NCBI RefSeq assembly: GCF_015159745.1
Contig: NZ_JADDOJ010000042.1
Coordinates: forward strand, 1-34,709
DNA: 34,709 nt
Origin: Ramlibacter aquaticus
GTDB lineage: Bacteria; Pseudomonadota; Gammaproteobacteria; Burkholderiales; Burkholderiaceae_C
Direction of reading: 5' to 3'
Below, in pieces: positions 7,282-19,284 of this stretch (the stretch's first letter is position 1; the number at the start of each line of letters is the position of its first letter). The translations under genes and the position numbers were made by a program. The notes under the pieces are model-generated. The model ran no database searches and was not told the origin of the DNA. It saw only the letters and a list, made by a program, of their open reading frames with translations.

Positions 7282-9120
7282 ATGCGAGGCTTCCTGTCAT
7301 TCCTCGCCGCCTTGCTGGCCGCCACAGGCTGCGTGGCGGCGCCGGGGTACGCTGTCTGGGGCACGTTCAAGTACGCGCCCGGCTTCGACCACTTCGATTA
7401 CGTCAACCCGCAGGCGCCCAAGGGCGGCGAACTGCGCCTCACGCCCAACTCCCGGGCCTCCACCTTCGACAAGTTCAACCCGTACACCCTCCGGGGCCAG
7501 GCGCCGTCCTACCTGGGCGACCTGATGTTCGAGTCGCTGCTGACCGGGTCCATGGACGAGGTCGGCGTGGCGTACGGCCTGCTGGCCGAGGACGTGGAGC
7601 TGGCGTCCGACCGCATGTCGGTCACGTTCCGGCTGCGGCGCGAGGCCCGCTTCCAGAACGGCGACCCGGTCACCGCCGCGGACGTGAAGCACAGTTACGA
7701 CGCGCTCAACTCCGAGTACGCCGCGCCGTCCTACGCGTCCGTGCTGGCCGACGTGGCGGGCTGCGACGTGCTGGACGATCGCACCGTGCGTTTCCGGTTC
7801 CGCAAGCTGGACCGCCAGCTGCCCCTGGTGGTCGGCGGCCTGCCGGTGTTCAGCCGCAAGTGGGGCATGGAGAACGGCAAGCCCAAGCGCTTCGACCGCA
7901 TCGTGACCGACCCGCCCATCGCCAGCGGCCCCTACAAGATCGGCCCGCTGCGCTGGGGCAAGGACATCACCTACGTGCGCGACCCGCAGTACTGGGGGCG
8001 CGACCTGCCGGTGCGTCGCGGCACGGCCAATTTCGACCGCATCACGGTCAAGATCTACAGCGACAGCACCGCCCAGCTGGAGGCCCTGAAGGCCGGCGAG
8101 TTCGACCTCATGGAGTTCTTTTCCGCCGGCGACTGGCTGCGCCGCCTGAATGGCAAGCGCATCGCGAGCGGCGACCTGCGCAAGGAGGTCTTCGAGCATC
8201 GCTCGCCCGCCGGCTTCTACAGCTACTTCCTCAACAACCGCCTGCCCAAGTTCCAGGACCGCCGCGTGCGCATGGCCATCGAGCTGGCGCTGGACTACGA
8301 GTGGATGAACCGCCAGCTGTTCCGCGGCAGCTACACGCGCGTCAAGGGCGTGTTCGGCAACACCGACTGCGAGGCCAACGGAACACCGTCGCCGGCCGAG
8401 GTGGCCCTGCTGGAACCCTTCCGCGGCGTGCTGCCCCCCGAAACCTTCGGCCCCATGGCCGTGCCGCCGCGCACCGACCAGGGCCACAGCCTGCGCGACA
8501 ACCTGCGCCAGGCGCGCAGCCTGCTCGCCCAGGCCGGCTGGACCTACCGCGATGGCGCGCTGCGCAACGCCAAGGGCGAACCCTTCACCATCGAGCTGCT
8601 CGATTCCAGCGAAGGCAAGAGCGACACCACCGTGGCCGCCTGGCGCCGCGCGCTCGCCATCCTGGGCATCCGCCTGAGCACCCGCGCGGTCGACTGGGCG
8701 CTGTTCCAGGAGCGGCTGGACAACCGGCAGTTCGACATGGTGCCCATCTCGTACCCCGGCACGCACTTCCCGGGCGCGGACTATGTGGACCTGTTCGGCA
8801 GCAAGGCCGCGGACACGCCCGGCTCGGGCAACCTGAGCGGCATCAAGAACCCGGCCATCGACGCGCTCACGGCCCGCCTCACGCAGGTCGACAACCGGGA
8901 CGATTTCCTGGCCACCTGCCGGGCGCTGGACCGCGTGATCGCCCACGGCCACTACATGGTGCCCGCCTGGACCAGCACCACCCAGCGCGTGGCCTGGAGC
9001 ACATGGCGCCTGCAGCGGCCGCAGCAGGTGCCGCCCTATCCGCCCGAAGGCGTGCCCTACCTGGACTGGCCCATGCTGGTCTGGTGGGCCCGCCTGCCGC
9101 CGATCACGGCAAAGGAATGA
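7282..9120 (+). CDS. yejA: Peptide ABC transporter substrate-binding protein, YejA-like
   Basis: A 612-residue family 5 extracellular solute-binding protein of the YejA branch, the periplasmic receptor of the YejABEF peptide importer (oligopeptides, and microcin C in enterobacteria). A signal peptide spans about residues 1-20, and [11 protein letters not shown] could be cleaved by signal peptidase I or be a non-standard lipobox at Cys17. YejA features follow: [24 protein letters not shown] cut into the family's N-terminal block, [11 protein letters not shown], and [19 protein letters not shown]. Length agrees with E. coli YejA (about 604 aa). It is the first gene of the operon; yejB starts one base after its stop. 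The ATG at 7282 directly precedes the signal peptide, and the open frame upstream of it overlaps fabI. Confidence 0.93.
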   Translation: MRGFLSFLAALLAATGCVAAPGYAVWGTFKYAPGFDHFDYVNPQAPKGGELRLTPNSRASTFDKFNPYTLRGQAPSYLGDLMFESLLTGSMDEVGVAYGLLAEDVELASDRMSVTFRLRREARFQNGDPVTAADVKHSYDALNSEYAAPSYASVLADVAGCDVLDDRTVRFRFRKLDRQLPLVVGGLPVFSRKWGMENGKPKRFDRIVTDPPIASGPYKIGPLRWGKDITYVRDPQYWGRDLPVRRGTANFDRITVKIYSDSTAQLEALKAGEFDLMEFFSAGDWLRRLNGKRIASGDLRKEVFEHRSPAGFYSYFLNNRLPKFQDRRVRMAIELALDYEWMNRQLFRGSYTRVKGVFGNTDCEANGTPSPAEVALLEPFRGVLPPETFGPMAVPPRTDQGHSLRDNLRQARSLLAQAGWTYRDGALRNAKGEPFTIELLDSSEGKSDTTVAAWRRALAILGIRLSTRAVDWALFQERLDNRQFDMVPISYPGTHFPGADYVDLFGSKAADTPGSGNLSGIKNPAIDALTARLTQVDNRDDFLATCRALDRVIAHGHYMVPAWTSTTQRVAWSTWRLQRPQQVPPYPPEGVPYLDWPMLVWWARLPPITAKE

Positions 9121-9121
9121 C

Positions 9122-10144
9122 GTGGCCGCGTACATCCTCAAGCGCATCCTGCTCATGCTGCCGACCCTGTTCGGCGTCATCCTGCTCACCTTCATCGTCA
9201 CCCAGTTCGTCCCCGGGGGGCCGGTGCAGCAGTACATCGCCGAGGCGCGCCGGGGCGCTGGGCAGGGGGCCGAGGGCTCGGCCTACCGCGGCGGGCAGGG
9301 CGTGGACCCCAAGAAGATCGAGCAGATCAAGGCCCTGTACGGCTTCGACAAGCCGCCTGCGGAGCGCTTCATGAAGATGCTGGGCCAGTTCGCCCGCTTC
9401 GACCTGGGCCGCAGCTTCTTCCAGAACAAGGAGGTCTGGCAGCTGGTGAAGGAGAAGCTGCCGGTCTCGGTCAGCCTGGGGCTGTGGACCTTCTTCCTCA
9501 GCTACCTGGTGGCGGTGCCGCTGGGCGTGGCCAAGGCGGTGCGGGCCGGCACGCGCTTCGACCTGGTCAGCACGCTGGTGGTGCTGGTGGGCTATGCCAT
9601 CCCCGGCTTCGTGCTGGGCGTGGCCCTGCTGGTGGTGTTCGGCGGGCAGCTGCAGTGGTTCCCGCTGCGCGGCCTGACCTCCAGCAACTGGGACGAACTC
9701 TCCTGGGGCGGCCGCATCACCGACTACCTGTGGCACATCACGCTGCCGGTCACGGCCATGGTCCTGGGCAGCTTCGCGGTCACCACCATGCTGACCAAGA
9801 ACGCCTTCCTGGAGGAGATCCGCAAGCAGTACGTGCTGACCGCGCGCGCCAAGGGCCTGCCCGAGCGCCGGGTGCTGTGGAAGCACGTGATGCGCAACGC
9901 GCTGATCCCCATCGTCACCGGCTTCCCGGCGGCCTTCATCGGCGCCTTCTTCACCGGCTCGCTGCTGATCGAGACCCTGTTCTCGCTCGACGGCCTGGGC
10001 CTGCTCTCGTACGAAAGCGTGATCCGGCGCGACTACCCGGTCGTCATGGGCACGCTCTACCTGTTCACGCTGATCGGCCTGGTCACCAAGCTCATCAGCG
10101 ACCTCTGCTATGTCTGGGTCGATCCCCGTGTCAAGTTCGATTGA
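9122..10144 (+). CDS. yejB: Peptide ABC transporter permease, YejB-like
   Basis: A 340-residue inner-membrane permease (binding-protein-dependent transport family) with the DppB/YejB N-terminus MAAYILKRILLMLPTLFGV and six predicted membrane spans. The coupling helix (EAA loop) reads TARAKGLPERRVLWKHVMRNA and contacts the YejF ATPase. With YejE it forms the transmembrane channel of the peptide importer. The start is GTG at 9122, one base after the yejA stop, with AAAGGA as ribosome-binding site inside the yejA 3' end. The nearby ATG at 9117 is in a different frame. Its 3' end overlaps the proposed yejE start. Confidence 0.94.
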   Translation: MAAYILKRILLMLPTLFGVILLTFIVTQFVPGGPVQQYIAEARRGAGQGAEGSAYRGGQGVDPKKIEQIKALYGFDKPPAERFMKMLGQFARFDLGRSFFQNKEVWQLVKEKLPVSVSLGLWTFFLSYLVAVPLGVAKAVRAGTRFDLVSTLVVLVGYAIPGFVLGVALLVVFGGQLQWFPLRGLTSSNWDELSWGGRITDYLWHITLPVTAMVLGSFAVTTMLTKNAFLEEIRKQYVLTARAKGLPERRVLWKHVMRNALIPIVTGFPAAFIGAFFTGSLLIETLFSLDGLGLLSYESVIRRDYPVVMGTLYLFTLIGLVTKLISDLCYVWVDPRVKFD

Positions 10145-11192
10145 GGGCGTGCCAGCCGTCCCGGCACCCCACCAGAGCCCGGCGCGCCGGGCCTGGGGAC
10201 GGTTCCGCCGCAACCGGCTGGGCTACTGGAGCCTGCTGGTGTTCGGGGCGCTGGTGGTGCTCAGCCTGTTCGCCGAGCTGCTCTCCAACGACAAGCCGCT
10301 GCTGGTGCACTACCAGGGCGCCTTCTACGTGCCCCTGCTGCACGATTACCCCGAGACCACCTTCGGCGGCGATTTCCAGAGCCCCACCGACTGGCTGGAC
10401 CCCTACATCCGCAAGAAGCTGGAGGGCCCCGGCAACTGGGTGCTGCACGCCCCCAATCCCTACGGCCCCGAGACCCTGAACTACTTCGCGACCCTGCCCA
10501 ACCCGGCGCCGCCATCGGCGGCCAACCTGCTGGGCACGGACGAGCGGGGCCGGGACATGCTCGCGCTGCTGCTGTACGGCTTCCGGCTGAACGTGCTGTT
10601 CGGCATGGCGCTCACCGCCATCGGCGTGGCCATCGGGGTGGCCACCGGGGCGGTGCAGGGCTACTTCGGCGGCCGGACCGACCTGGCGTTCCAGCGCTTC
10701 ATCGAGATCTGGAGCTCCATGCCCGAGCTGTACCTGCTGATCATCTTCAGTGCGATCTTCGCGCCCAGCGTCACGCTGCTGGTGATCCTGCTCAGCCTGT
10801 TCGGATGGATGGGGCTGTCGGACTACGTGCGGGCCGAGTTCCTGCGCAACCGCCAGATGGACTACGTACGCGCCGCCCGGGCCCTGGGCGTGGGCAACGG
10901 CCGCATCATCTTGCGCCACATCCTGCCCAACAGCATGACGCCGGTGGTCACCTTCCTGCCCTTTCGCATGAGCGCCGCCATCCTGGCGCTGACCTCGCTG
11001 GATTTCCTGGGCCTGGGCGTGCCGCCCGGCACGCCGTCGCTGGGCGAGCTGCTGAACCAGGGCAAGGCCAACCTGGACGCCTGGTGGATCTCGCTGGAGA
11101 CCTTCGCGGTGCTGGTGGTCACGTTGCTGCTGCTGACCTTCATGGGCGACGCCTTGCGCGATGCGCTCGATCCCCGAAAGGCCGAGCGATGA
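10110..11192 (+). CDS. yejE: Peptide ABC transporter permease, YejE-like
   Basis: The second permease of the importer, 360 residues as called. After the conserved RFRRNRLGYWSLLVF first helix, it has the YejE-specific periplasmic insertion (KPLLVHYQGAFYVP, PSAANLLGTDERGRD) and a C-terminal permease domain with the coupling loop ARALGVGNGRIILRHILPNS. The called ATG overlaps yejB by 35 bp and has no visible ribosome-binding site. In-frame GTG codons at 10128 and 10149 are alternatives. The latter would leave about the same short N-terminal tail as E. coli YejE and lies just after the yejB stop, so the true start may be 10149. Its TGA overlaps the yejF ATG (ATGA). Confidence 0.9.
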   Translation: MSGSIPVSSSIEGVPAVPAPHQSPARRAWGRFRRNRLGYWSLLVFGALVVLSLFAELLSNDKPLLVHYQGAFYVPLLHDYPETTFGGDFQSPTDWLDPYIRKKLEGPGNWVLHAPNPYGPETLNYFATLPNPAPPSAANLLGTDERGRDMLALLLYGFRLNVLFGMALTAIGVAIGVATGAVQGYFGGRTDLAFQRFIEIWSSMPELYLLIIFSAIFAPSVTLLVILLSLFGWMGLSDYVRAEFLRNRQMDYVRAARALGVGNGRIILRHILPNSMTPVVTFLPFRMSAAILALTSLDFLGLGVPPGTPSLGELLNQGKANLDAWWISLETFAVLVVTLLLLTFMGDALRDALDPRKAER

Positions 11193-12790
11193 GCGCGCCC
11201 CTGCTGGACGTGCGCGGGCTGCGCGTGGGCTTCGGCGGCCGCGAGGTGGTGCACGGCATCGATTTCACGATCCGGCCGGGCGAGAAGCTGGCCCTGGTGG
11301 GCGAGTCCGGCTCCGGCAAGACCGTGTCGGCACTCAGCCTGCTCGGCCTGGTCCAGGGCGCGCAGGTCCATGGGCAGGCCCGTTTCGCGCCGGCGGGCGG
11401 CCCCGAGCGCGACCTGCTGGCGCTGCGGGGGCGTGAGCTGCAGGCCCTGCGCGGCCGGGAGATCGCCATGATCTTCCAGGAGCCCATGACAGCGCTCAAT
11501 CCGCTCTACACCGTGGGTGACCAGGTGGCGGAAGTGCTGCAGCTCAAGGAAGGCCTGACGAAGCGCGAGGCCTGGGACGCGGCCGTGCAGGCGCTGCGCT
11601 CCACCGGGATCCCGGAGCCGGAACGCCGCGCCATGGCGTATCCGCACCAGCTCTCGGGCGGCCAGCGGCAGCGGGCCATGATCGCCATGGCGCTGGCCGG
11701 CAAGCCCCAGCTCCTGCTGGCCGACGAGCCCACCACAGCCCTGGACGTGACCCTGCGCGGCCAGATCCTGGACCTGCTGGGCGAGATCCAGTCGCGCACC
11801 GGCATGGCCATCCTGCTGATCACCCACGATCTGAACCTGGTGCGGCGTTTCGCCGACCGGGTGGCGGTGATGGAGCAGGGCGTGCTGGTGGAGGAGGGCG
11901 CCGTGGAAGGCGTCTTCGCCGCGCCCCGCCACCCCTACACCCGCCGCCTGGTCGACAGCCGGCCCGAGCGGGCGGTGGAGGAGGGCAGGGCGCCGGGCGA
12001 GCCGGTGATGCGGGGCCACGCCGTGCGCGTCAGCTACCCGGTGCCCCGGCCCGGCGTGCGCGGCTGGTTCTCGCGCGGCGAATTCGTCGCCGTCCAGGGT
12101 GCGGACTTCGAAGTCCCGCCGGGCCGCACCCTGGGCGTGGTGGGGGAATCCGGCTCCGGCAAGTCCACGCTGGCGCTGGCGGCGCTGGGCCTGCTGCCGC
12201 ACGACGGCACGCTGGACGTGGCTGGCCGGCGCTGGGACCCGCGGGCCAGCCACAACCGCGCGCTGCGGCGGGTGGTGCAGGTGGTCTTCCAGGACCCCTT
12301 TTCCTCGCTCTCTCCGCGCATGACGGTGGAGGAGATCGTGGGTGAGGGCCTGCTGGTGCACGAACCGGCGCTGGACGCCGGCGCCCGGCGCGAGCGCGTG
12401 CTGGCCGCCCTGGGCGACGTGGGCCTGTCCGAGGCCCAGTTCCCGGGCCTGCTGGCGCGCTACCCGCACGAGTTCTCCGGGGGCCAGCGCCAGCGCCTGG
12501 CGGTCGCGCGGGCGCTGATCGTCCAGCCCCGGCTGCTGGTGCTGGACGAGCCGACCTCCGCCCTGGACGTGACCATCCAGAAGCAGGTGCTGGGCCTGTT
12601 GCAGCGCCTGCAGCGGGAGCGGGGCCTGAGCTACCTGCTGATCACCCACGACGTCGAGGTGATCCGGGCCATGGCGCATGAGGTGCTGGTCATGAAGGAC
12701 GGCCGCATCGTCGAGTCGGGCCCGGTGGACGCCGTGCTGTCCCAGCCGCGCGAGGCCTACACCCGCATCCTGGTGGCCGCCGCCGGCTGA
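11189..12790 (+). CDS. yejF: Peptide ABC transporter ATPase with two nucleotide-binding domains, YejF-like
   Basis: A 533-residue cytoplasmic ATPase carrying two complete ABC domains in one chain, as in YejF. Domain 1 has Walker A GESGSGKT (38-45), signature LSGGQRQR and Walker B LLLADEPTTALDV. Domain 2 has Walker A GESGSGKS (319-326), signature FSGGQRQR and Walker B LLVLDEPTSALDV. Each ends with the oligopeptide-type H loop (LLITHD). Both sites look intact, so both should hydrolyse ATP. It overlaps the yejE stop by four bases and ends the yejABEF operon. No clear terminator follows before the promoter at 12830. Confidence 0.95.
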   Translation: MSAPLLDVRGLRVGFGGREVVHGIDFTIRPGEKLALVGESGSGKTVSALSLLGLVQGAQVHGQARFAPAGGPERDLLALRGRELQALRGREIAMIFQEPMTALNPLYTVGDQVAEVLQLKEGLTKREAWDAAVQALRSTGIPEPERRAMAYPHQLSGGQRQRAMIAMALAGKPQLLLADEPTTALDVTLRGQILDLLGEIQSRTGMAILLITHDLNLVRRFADRVAVMEQGVLVEEGAVEGVFAAPRHPYTRRLVDSRPERAVEEGRAPGEPVMRGHAVRVSYPVPRPGVRGWFSRGEFVAVQGADFEVPPGRTLGVVGESGSGKSTLALAALGLLPHDGTLDVAGRRWDPRASHNRALRRVVQVVFQDPFSSLSPRMTVEEIVGEGLLVHEPALDAGARRERVLAALGDVGLSEAQFPGLLARYPHEFSGGQRQRLAVARALIVQPRLLVLDEPTSALDVTIQKQVLGLLQRLQRERGLSYLLITHDVEVIRAMAHEVLVMKDGRIVESGPVDAVLSQPREAYTRILVAAAG

Positions 12791-12829
12791 GCTCCATCGG
12801 TCGCGCCGCCTGCAAGGGCCTCCAGCTTG

Positions 12830-12858
12830 TTGCAAATCCCGGGTGACCGGGGTACAAT
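12830..12858 (+). promoter_or_regulatory. Sigma-70 promoter of the rimP-nusA-infB operon
   Basis: TTGCAA (12830-12835) and TACAAT (12853-12858) are separated by exactly 17 bp, close to the ideal housekeeping promoter. Transcription would begin near 12865, leaving a leader of about 100 nt before rimP. It is the best promoter match I see in the window and the only clear one ahead of the six-gene operon. Confidence 0.8.
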
Positions 12859-12877
12859 CCTTGCTTCACACCCCAAC

Positions 12878-12905
12878 CGGGCGGAACCATCCGCCCGTTT
12901 TTTTT
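12878..12905 (+). terminator. Intrinsic terminator in the rimP-nusA leader (attenuator candidate)
   Basis: A perfect 8-bp stem (CGGGCGGA / TCCGCCCG) with a 4-nt ACCA loop is followed by eight consecutive T residues (12898-12905). This is a textbook Rho-independent terminator, about 13 nt after the expected transcription start and 60 bp before rimP. It lies downstream of the operon promoter, so it would stop the operon's own transcripts unless bypassed. It could alternatively end yejABEF read-through. Confidence 0.8.
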
Positions 12906-12909
12906 GGGT

Positions 12910-12931
12910 GCCCGTTTTTGACGGGCTTTTT
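12910..12931 (+). terminator. Second terminator-like hairpin in the rimP-nusA leader
   Basis: GCCCG (12910-12914) pairs with CGGGC (12922-12926) around a 7-nt T-rich loop and is followed by five T residues (12927-12931). The stem is short. Its CGGGC arm is also complementary to GCCCG at 12893-12897 in the first hairpin, so the two structures can compete. Confidence 0.55.
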
Positions 12932-12965
12932 GCATTCTGGAAGGCTGGAACTGAGCAAGGTGGCA

Positions 12966-13529
12966 ATGCAGGACGTCGTGCTCCAGACCGTGGAGGGTCT
13001 GGGCTATGAGCTGGTGGAGATCGAGCGCTCCGCCGGGGGAACCCTGCGCATCACCATCGACCTGCCCTGGGAGGCGGGTCGTGAAGAGCAGTTCGTCAAC
13101 GTCGAGGATTGCGAGAAGGTCACGCGGCAGCTGCAGTACGTGCTCGAGGTCGAGGCGGTCGACTACAAGCGCCTGGAGGTGTCCTCGCCCGGGCTGGACC
13201 GCCCGCTGCGTGGCGAGCGCGATTTCGAGCGCTTCGCCGGCGAGGTGGTGGACGTCACCCTGAAGGCCCCCATGGGCGCGGCCGGTGCGGGCGCCGTGGC
13301 CGCCAACCGCAAGAAGTTCCGCGGCACGCTGGAGCGCACCGATGCCGGCTGGCAGGTGGTGTGGAGCGACGCGCCGCCGCCCAAGCCAGGGCAGAAGGTG
13401 AGCCGCAAGAAGGCCGAGGTGCCCTTGCAGGCGCTGGGTTTCACGCTGGACGAGCTGAAGGAAGCGCGTCTGGCACCGATTGTCGATTTCAAGGGTCGCA
13501 AGGCCAGGGGCCAAGGAGAGTTGTCATGA
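12966..13529 (+). CDS. rimP: Ribosome maturation factor RimP
   Basis: A 187-residue RimP, needed for maturation of the 30S ribosomal subunit. The N-terminal domain has the family pattern [22 protein letters not shown], then [20 protein letters not shown] and [15 protein letters not shown]. The C-terminal SH3-like domain is longer than in E. coli (about 150 aa) through an Ala-rich and basic insertion ([18 protein letters not shown]), typical of Burkholderiales. I chose ATG 12966; GTG at 12960 is an in-frame alternative, and AAGG just upstream fits the ATG better. The frame is open further back through the leader hairpins, but that segment starts before the transcription start. The stop overlaps nusA (ATGA). 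Confidence 0.93.
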   Translation: MQDVVLQTVEGLGYELVEIERSAGGTLRITIDLPWEAGREEQFVNVEDCEKVTRQLQYVLEVEAVDYKRLEVSSPGLDRPLRGERDFERFAGEVVDVTLKAPMGAAGAGAVAANRKKFRGTLERTDAGWQVVWSDAPPPKPGQKVSRKKAEVPLQALGFTLDELKEARLAPIVDFKGRKARGQGELS

Positions 13530-15022
13530 ACCGCGAACTGTTGATGCTGGTGGAAGCCATTTCGCGCGAGAAGAACGTGGAGCGGGACGTGGTGTTCGGC
13601 GCCGTGGAATCCGCGCTGGCCCAGGCCACGAAGAAGCTCTACGAGGGCGAGGTCGACATCCGCGTGGCGATCGACCGCGACACCGGCGACTACGAAACCT
13701 TCCGCCGCTGGCTGGTCGTGCCCGACAGCCAGGGCCTGCAGAACCCCGACGCCGAGGAACTCCTCATGGATGCGCGCGAGCGCATCACCGACATCGAGGA
13801 AGGCGACTACATCGAGGAGCCGGTCGAGTCCGTGCCGATCGGCCGCATCGGCGCCATGGCCGCCAAGCAGGTCATCCTGCAGAAGATCCGCGACGCCGAA
13901 CGCGAGATGCTGCTGAACGACTTCATGTCGCGCGGCGACAAGATCTTCGTGGGCACCGTCAAGCGCATGGACAAGGGCGACATCATCGTCGAGAGCGGTC
14001 GCGTCGAAGGACGCCTGCGCCGCGGCGAGATGATCCCCAAGGAGAACCTGCGCAACGGCGACCGCGTCCGCGCCATGATCATGGACGTGGACCTGACGCT
14101 GCGCGGCGCGCCCATCATCCTGTCCCGCTCGGCGCCCGAATTCATGATCGAGCTGTTCCGCCAGGAAGTGCCCGAGATCGAGCAGGGCCTGCTGGAGATC
14201 AAGAGCTGCGCCCGCGACCCGGGCAGCCGCGCCAAGATCGCCGTGCTCTCGCACGACAAGCGCGTCGACCCGATCGGCACCTGCGTGGGCGTTCGCGGCA
14301 GCCGCGTCAACGCCGTCACCAACGAGCTGGCCGGCGAGCGCGTGGACATCGTGCTGTGGTCCGAGGACCCGGCGCAGTTCGTGATCGGCGCCCTGGCCCC
14401 CGCCAACGTCACCTCCATCGTCGTCGACGAGGAGAAGCACGCCATGGACGTGGTGGTGGACGAGGAGAACCTCGCCATCGCGATCGGCCGCGGCGGCCAG
14501 AACGTGCGCCTCGCCTCCGACCTGACAGGCTGGAAGATCAACATCATGGACGCGAACGAATCGGCGCAGAAGCAGGCCGAGGAGTCCAGCGCGATCCGCA
14601 CGCTCTTCATGGAGAAGCTGGACGTCGACGAGGAGATCGCCGACATCCTGATTTCCGAGGGCTTCACCAGCCTCGAGGAAGTGGCCTATGTGCCGATCCA
14701 GGAAATGCTGGAGATCGACAGCTTCGACGAGGACACCGTCAACGAGCTGCGCTCCCGCGCCAAGGACGCCCTGCTGACGATGGAAATCGCCCGCGAGGAA
14801 AGCGTGGAAGAGGTCTCGCAGGACCTGCGCACGCTCGGCGGGCTGACCCCCGATCTCATTGCCCGCCTGGCTGATTCCGGCGTGCACACCCGCGACGACC
14901 TGGCTGACCTGGCCGTCGATGAATTGACCGAAATCACCGGCCAGTCTGCGGACGAGGCCAAGGCCCTGATCATGACGGCCCGCGAGCACTGGTTCAACCA
15001 GCCTGCCGCGGCCCACGAGTGA
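13526..15022 (+). CDS. nusA: Transcription termination/antitermination factor NusA
   Basis: A 498-residue NusA, an RNA polymerase-associated factor that modulates pausing, termination and antitermination. In order: N-terminal polymerase-binding domain ([20 protein letters not shown]), S1 domain around 135-200 ([20 protein letters not shown]), two KH domains ([33 protein letters not shown]), and two acidic C-terminal repeats ([36 protein letters not shown]). Length matches E. coli NusA (495 aa). The ATG overlaps the rimP stop, and a CCAAGGAGAG ribosome-binding site is present. As NusA acts on terminators, the hairpins ahead of its own operon make feedback control plausible (inference). Confidence 0.97.
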   Translation: MNRELLMLVEAISREKNVERDVVFGAVESALAQATKKLYEGEVDIRVAIDRDTGDYETFRRWLVVPDSQGLQNPDAEELLMDARERITDIEEGDYIEEPVESVPIGRIGAMAAKQVILQKIRDAEREMLLNDFMSRGDKIFVGTVKRMDKGDIIVESGRVEGRLRRGEMIPKENLRNGDRVRAMIMDVDLTLRGAPIILSRSAPEFMIELFRQEVPEIEQGLLEIKSCARDPGSRAKIAVLSHDKRVDPIGTCVGVRGSRVNAVTNELAGERVDIVLWSEDPAQFVIGALAPANVTSIVVDEEKHAMDVVVDEENLAIAIGRGGQNVRLASDLTGWKINIMDANESAQKQAEESSAIRTLFMEKLDVDEEIADILISEGFTSLEEVAYVPIQEMLEIDSFDEDTVNELRSRAKDALLTMEIAREESVEEVSQDLRTLGGLTPDLIARLADSGVHTRDDLADLAVDELTEITGQSADEAKALIMTAREHWFNQPAAAHE

Positions 15023-15045
15023 TGTGATGGGAGGCAAAAGAACAC

Positions 15046-17907
<2,862 letters not shown>

Positions 17908-17911
17908 GCCG

Positions 17912-18277
17912 ATGCCGAAGAAGTCCAGCACGCCCAACCGCGGCTTCAAGGTCGCGGACCAGATCCAGCGGGACCTGGCCGAGCTGATCCGCGAGGTCAA
18001 GGACCCGCGGGTCGGCATGGTCACGATCAGCGCGGTCGAGGTGACGCCGGACTACGCCCATGCCAAGGTGTTCTTCAGCGTGCTGGCGGGCGATGCCGCG
18101 GAAACCCAGGAGGCGCTCAACCACGCCGCCGGGTTCCTGCGCAACGGCCTCTTCAAGCGCCTGCACATCCACACCGTGCCCACGCTGCACTTCGTGTTCG
18201 ACCGCACCACCGAGCGCGCGTCCGACATGAACGCGCTGATCGCGCGTGCCGTGGCCTCCCGTTCCAAGGACGACTGA
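17912..18277 (+). CDS. rbfA: Ribosome-binding factor A
   Basis: A 121-residue RbfA with a single KH-like domain that binds the 30S subunit during late 16S rRNA processing and in cold adaptation. Family blocks are [37 protein letters not shown] and [15 protein letters not shown]. It starts 4 bp after infB and precedes truB, the standard order. Length is close to that of E. coli RbfA (133 aa). No separate promoter is visible. Confidence 0.95.
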   Translation: MPKKSSTPNRGFKVADQIQRDLAELIREVKDPRVGMVTISAVEVTPDYAHAKVFFSVLAGDAAETQEALNHAAGFLRNGLFKRLHIHTVPTLHFVFDRTTERASDMNALIARAVASRSKDD

Positions 18278-18330
18278 AGGGCTGCGACCAGATTCCGGTG
18301 TGCTGGAGTTTGGCCGCGACCGCCGAACCC

Positions 18331-19284
18331 ATGCCGAAATTGGTGTCTGACATTCCCAAGAAACGCCGCCCCGTGCACGGCGTGCTGCTGCTCGACAAGC
18401 CCCTGGGCTGGTCGAGCAACCAGGCGCTGCAGAAGTGCAAGTGGCTGCTGCGCGCGGAAAAGGCGGGCCACACCGGCACGCTGGACCCGCTCGCCACCGG
18501 GGTGCTGCCGCTGTGCTTCGGTGCGGCGACCAAGTTCGGCCAGCTGCAGCTGGACGCCGACAAGACCTACGAGGCCGTGCTGCAGCTGGGCGTGAAGACC
18601 CGCACCGGCGACCGCGAGGGCGAGGTGATCGAGACCCGCCCGGTGCCGGCCCTGGACGACGCGGCGCTCGCCGCGGTGCAGGCGCGCTTCACCGGCCCCA
18701 TCCGGCAGGTGCCGCCCATGCACAGCGCCCTGAAGAAGGACGGCAAGGCCCTGTACGAATACGCCCGTGCCGGCGAGACGGTGGAGCGCGAACCGCGTGA
18801 CGTGGTCATCCACGCCCTGCGCATCGCGCGCATCCCGGGCAGCGCCGACACCCTGGCCCTCACCGCCCACGTGAGCAAGGGCACCTACATCCGCACCCTG
18901 GGCGAGGACATCGCCGAGGCCCTGGGTTGCGGCGGCCACCTCATTGCGCTTCGCCGCATCGACACCGGCGGCATTCCGGTGGCCGACTGCGTCACCGTGG
19001 AGCAGCTCGAGGCCCTGCCCGAGGACGAGCGCCTGCGCCGGCTGCGCCCGGTGGACGCCCTGCTGGGCAGCCACGTGCGTGTCACGCTGGACGCCGACAA
19101 TGCCGGGCGATTCCTCTCGGGCCTGCGCCGCCGCGGCGAATGGCCCGATGCCACCCAGGTGGCCGTCTATGCCGACCAGCCCGCATCGCTGCTCGGAACC
19201 GCGCACGTCACGCGCGGCGAACTGATCCCGGGGCGTCTGCTGAGCCCCATCGAAATCCAGCAAATCCTGCAAGCATCGCCATGA
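18331..19284 (+). CDS. truB: tRNA pseudouridine(55) synthase TruB
   Basis: A 317-residue TruB, which converts U55 of the tRNA T-arm to pseudouridine. The N-terminal block [19 protein letters not shown] is followed by the catalytic motif [15 protein letters not shown] with nucleophile Asp52. [20 protein letters not shown] and the [13 protein letters not shown] block follow, with a C-terminal PUA-like region. The start is uncertain: ATG 18331 lacks a good ribosome-binding site, and GTG codons at 18298 and 18343 are in frame. 18331 gives the usual short N-terminus (E. coli 314 aa). The stop overlaps typA (ATGA). Confidence 0.93.
   Translation: MPKLVSDIPKKRRPVHGVLLLDKPLGWSSNQALQKCKWLLRAEKAGHTGTLDPLATGVLPLCFGAATKFGQLQLDADKTYEAVLQLGVKTRTGDREGEVIETRPVPALDDAALAAVQARFTGPIRQVPPMHSALKKDGKALYEYARAGETVEREPRDVVIHALRIARIPGSADTLALTAHVSKGTYIRTLGEDIAEALGCGGHLIALRRIDTGGIPVADCVTVEQLEALPEDERLRRLRPVDALLGSHVRVTLDADNAGRFLSGLRRRGEWPDATQVAVYADQPASLLGTAHVTRGELIPGRLLSPIEIQQILQASP

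Noticed and set aside
12791..12965. A metY initiator tRNA gene ahead of rimP, as in E. coli
   Set aside because: The interval contains a promoter and two hairpins but nothing long enough or with the arms and CCA end of a tRNA.
12843..12965. Extended RimP start at 12843 or a leader peptide continuing into rimP
   Set aside because: That ATG lies inside the promoter, before the expected transcription start, and the extra residues are translated terminator sequence with no similarity to RimP.
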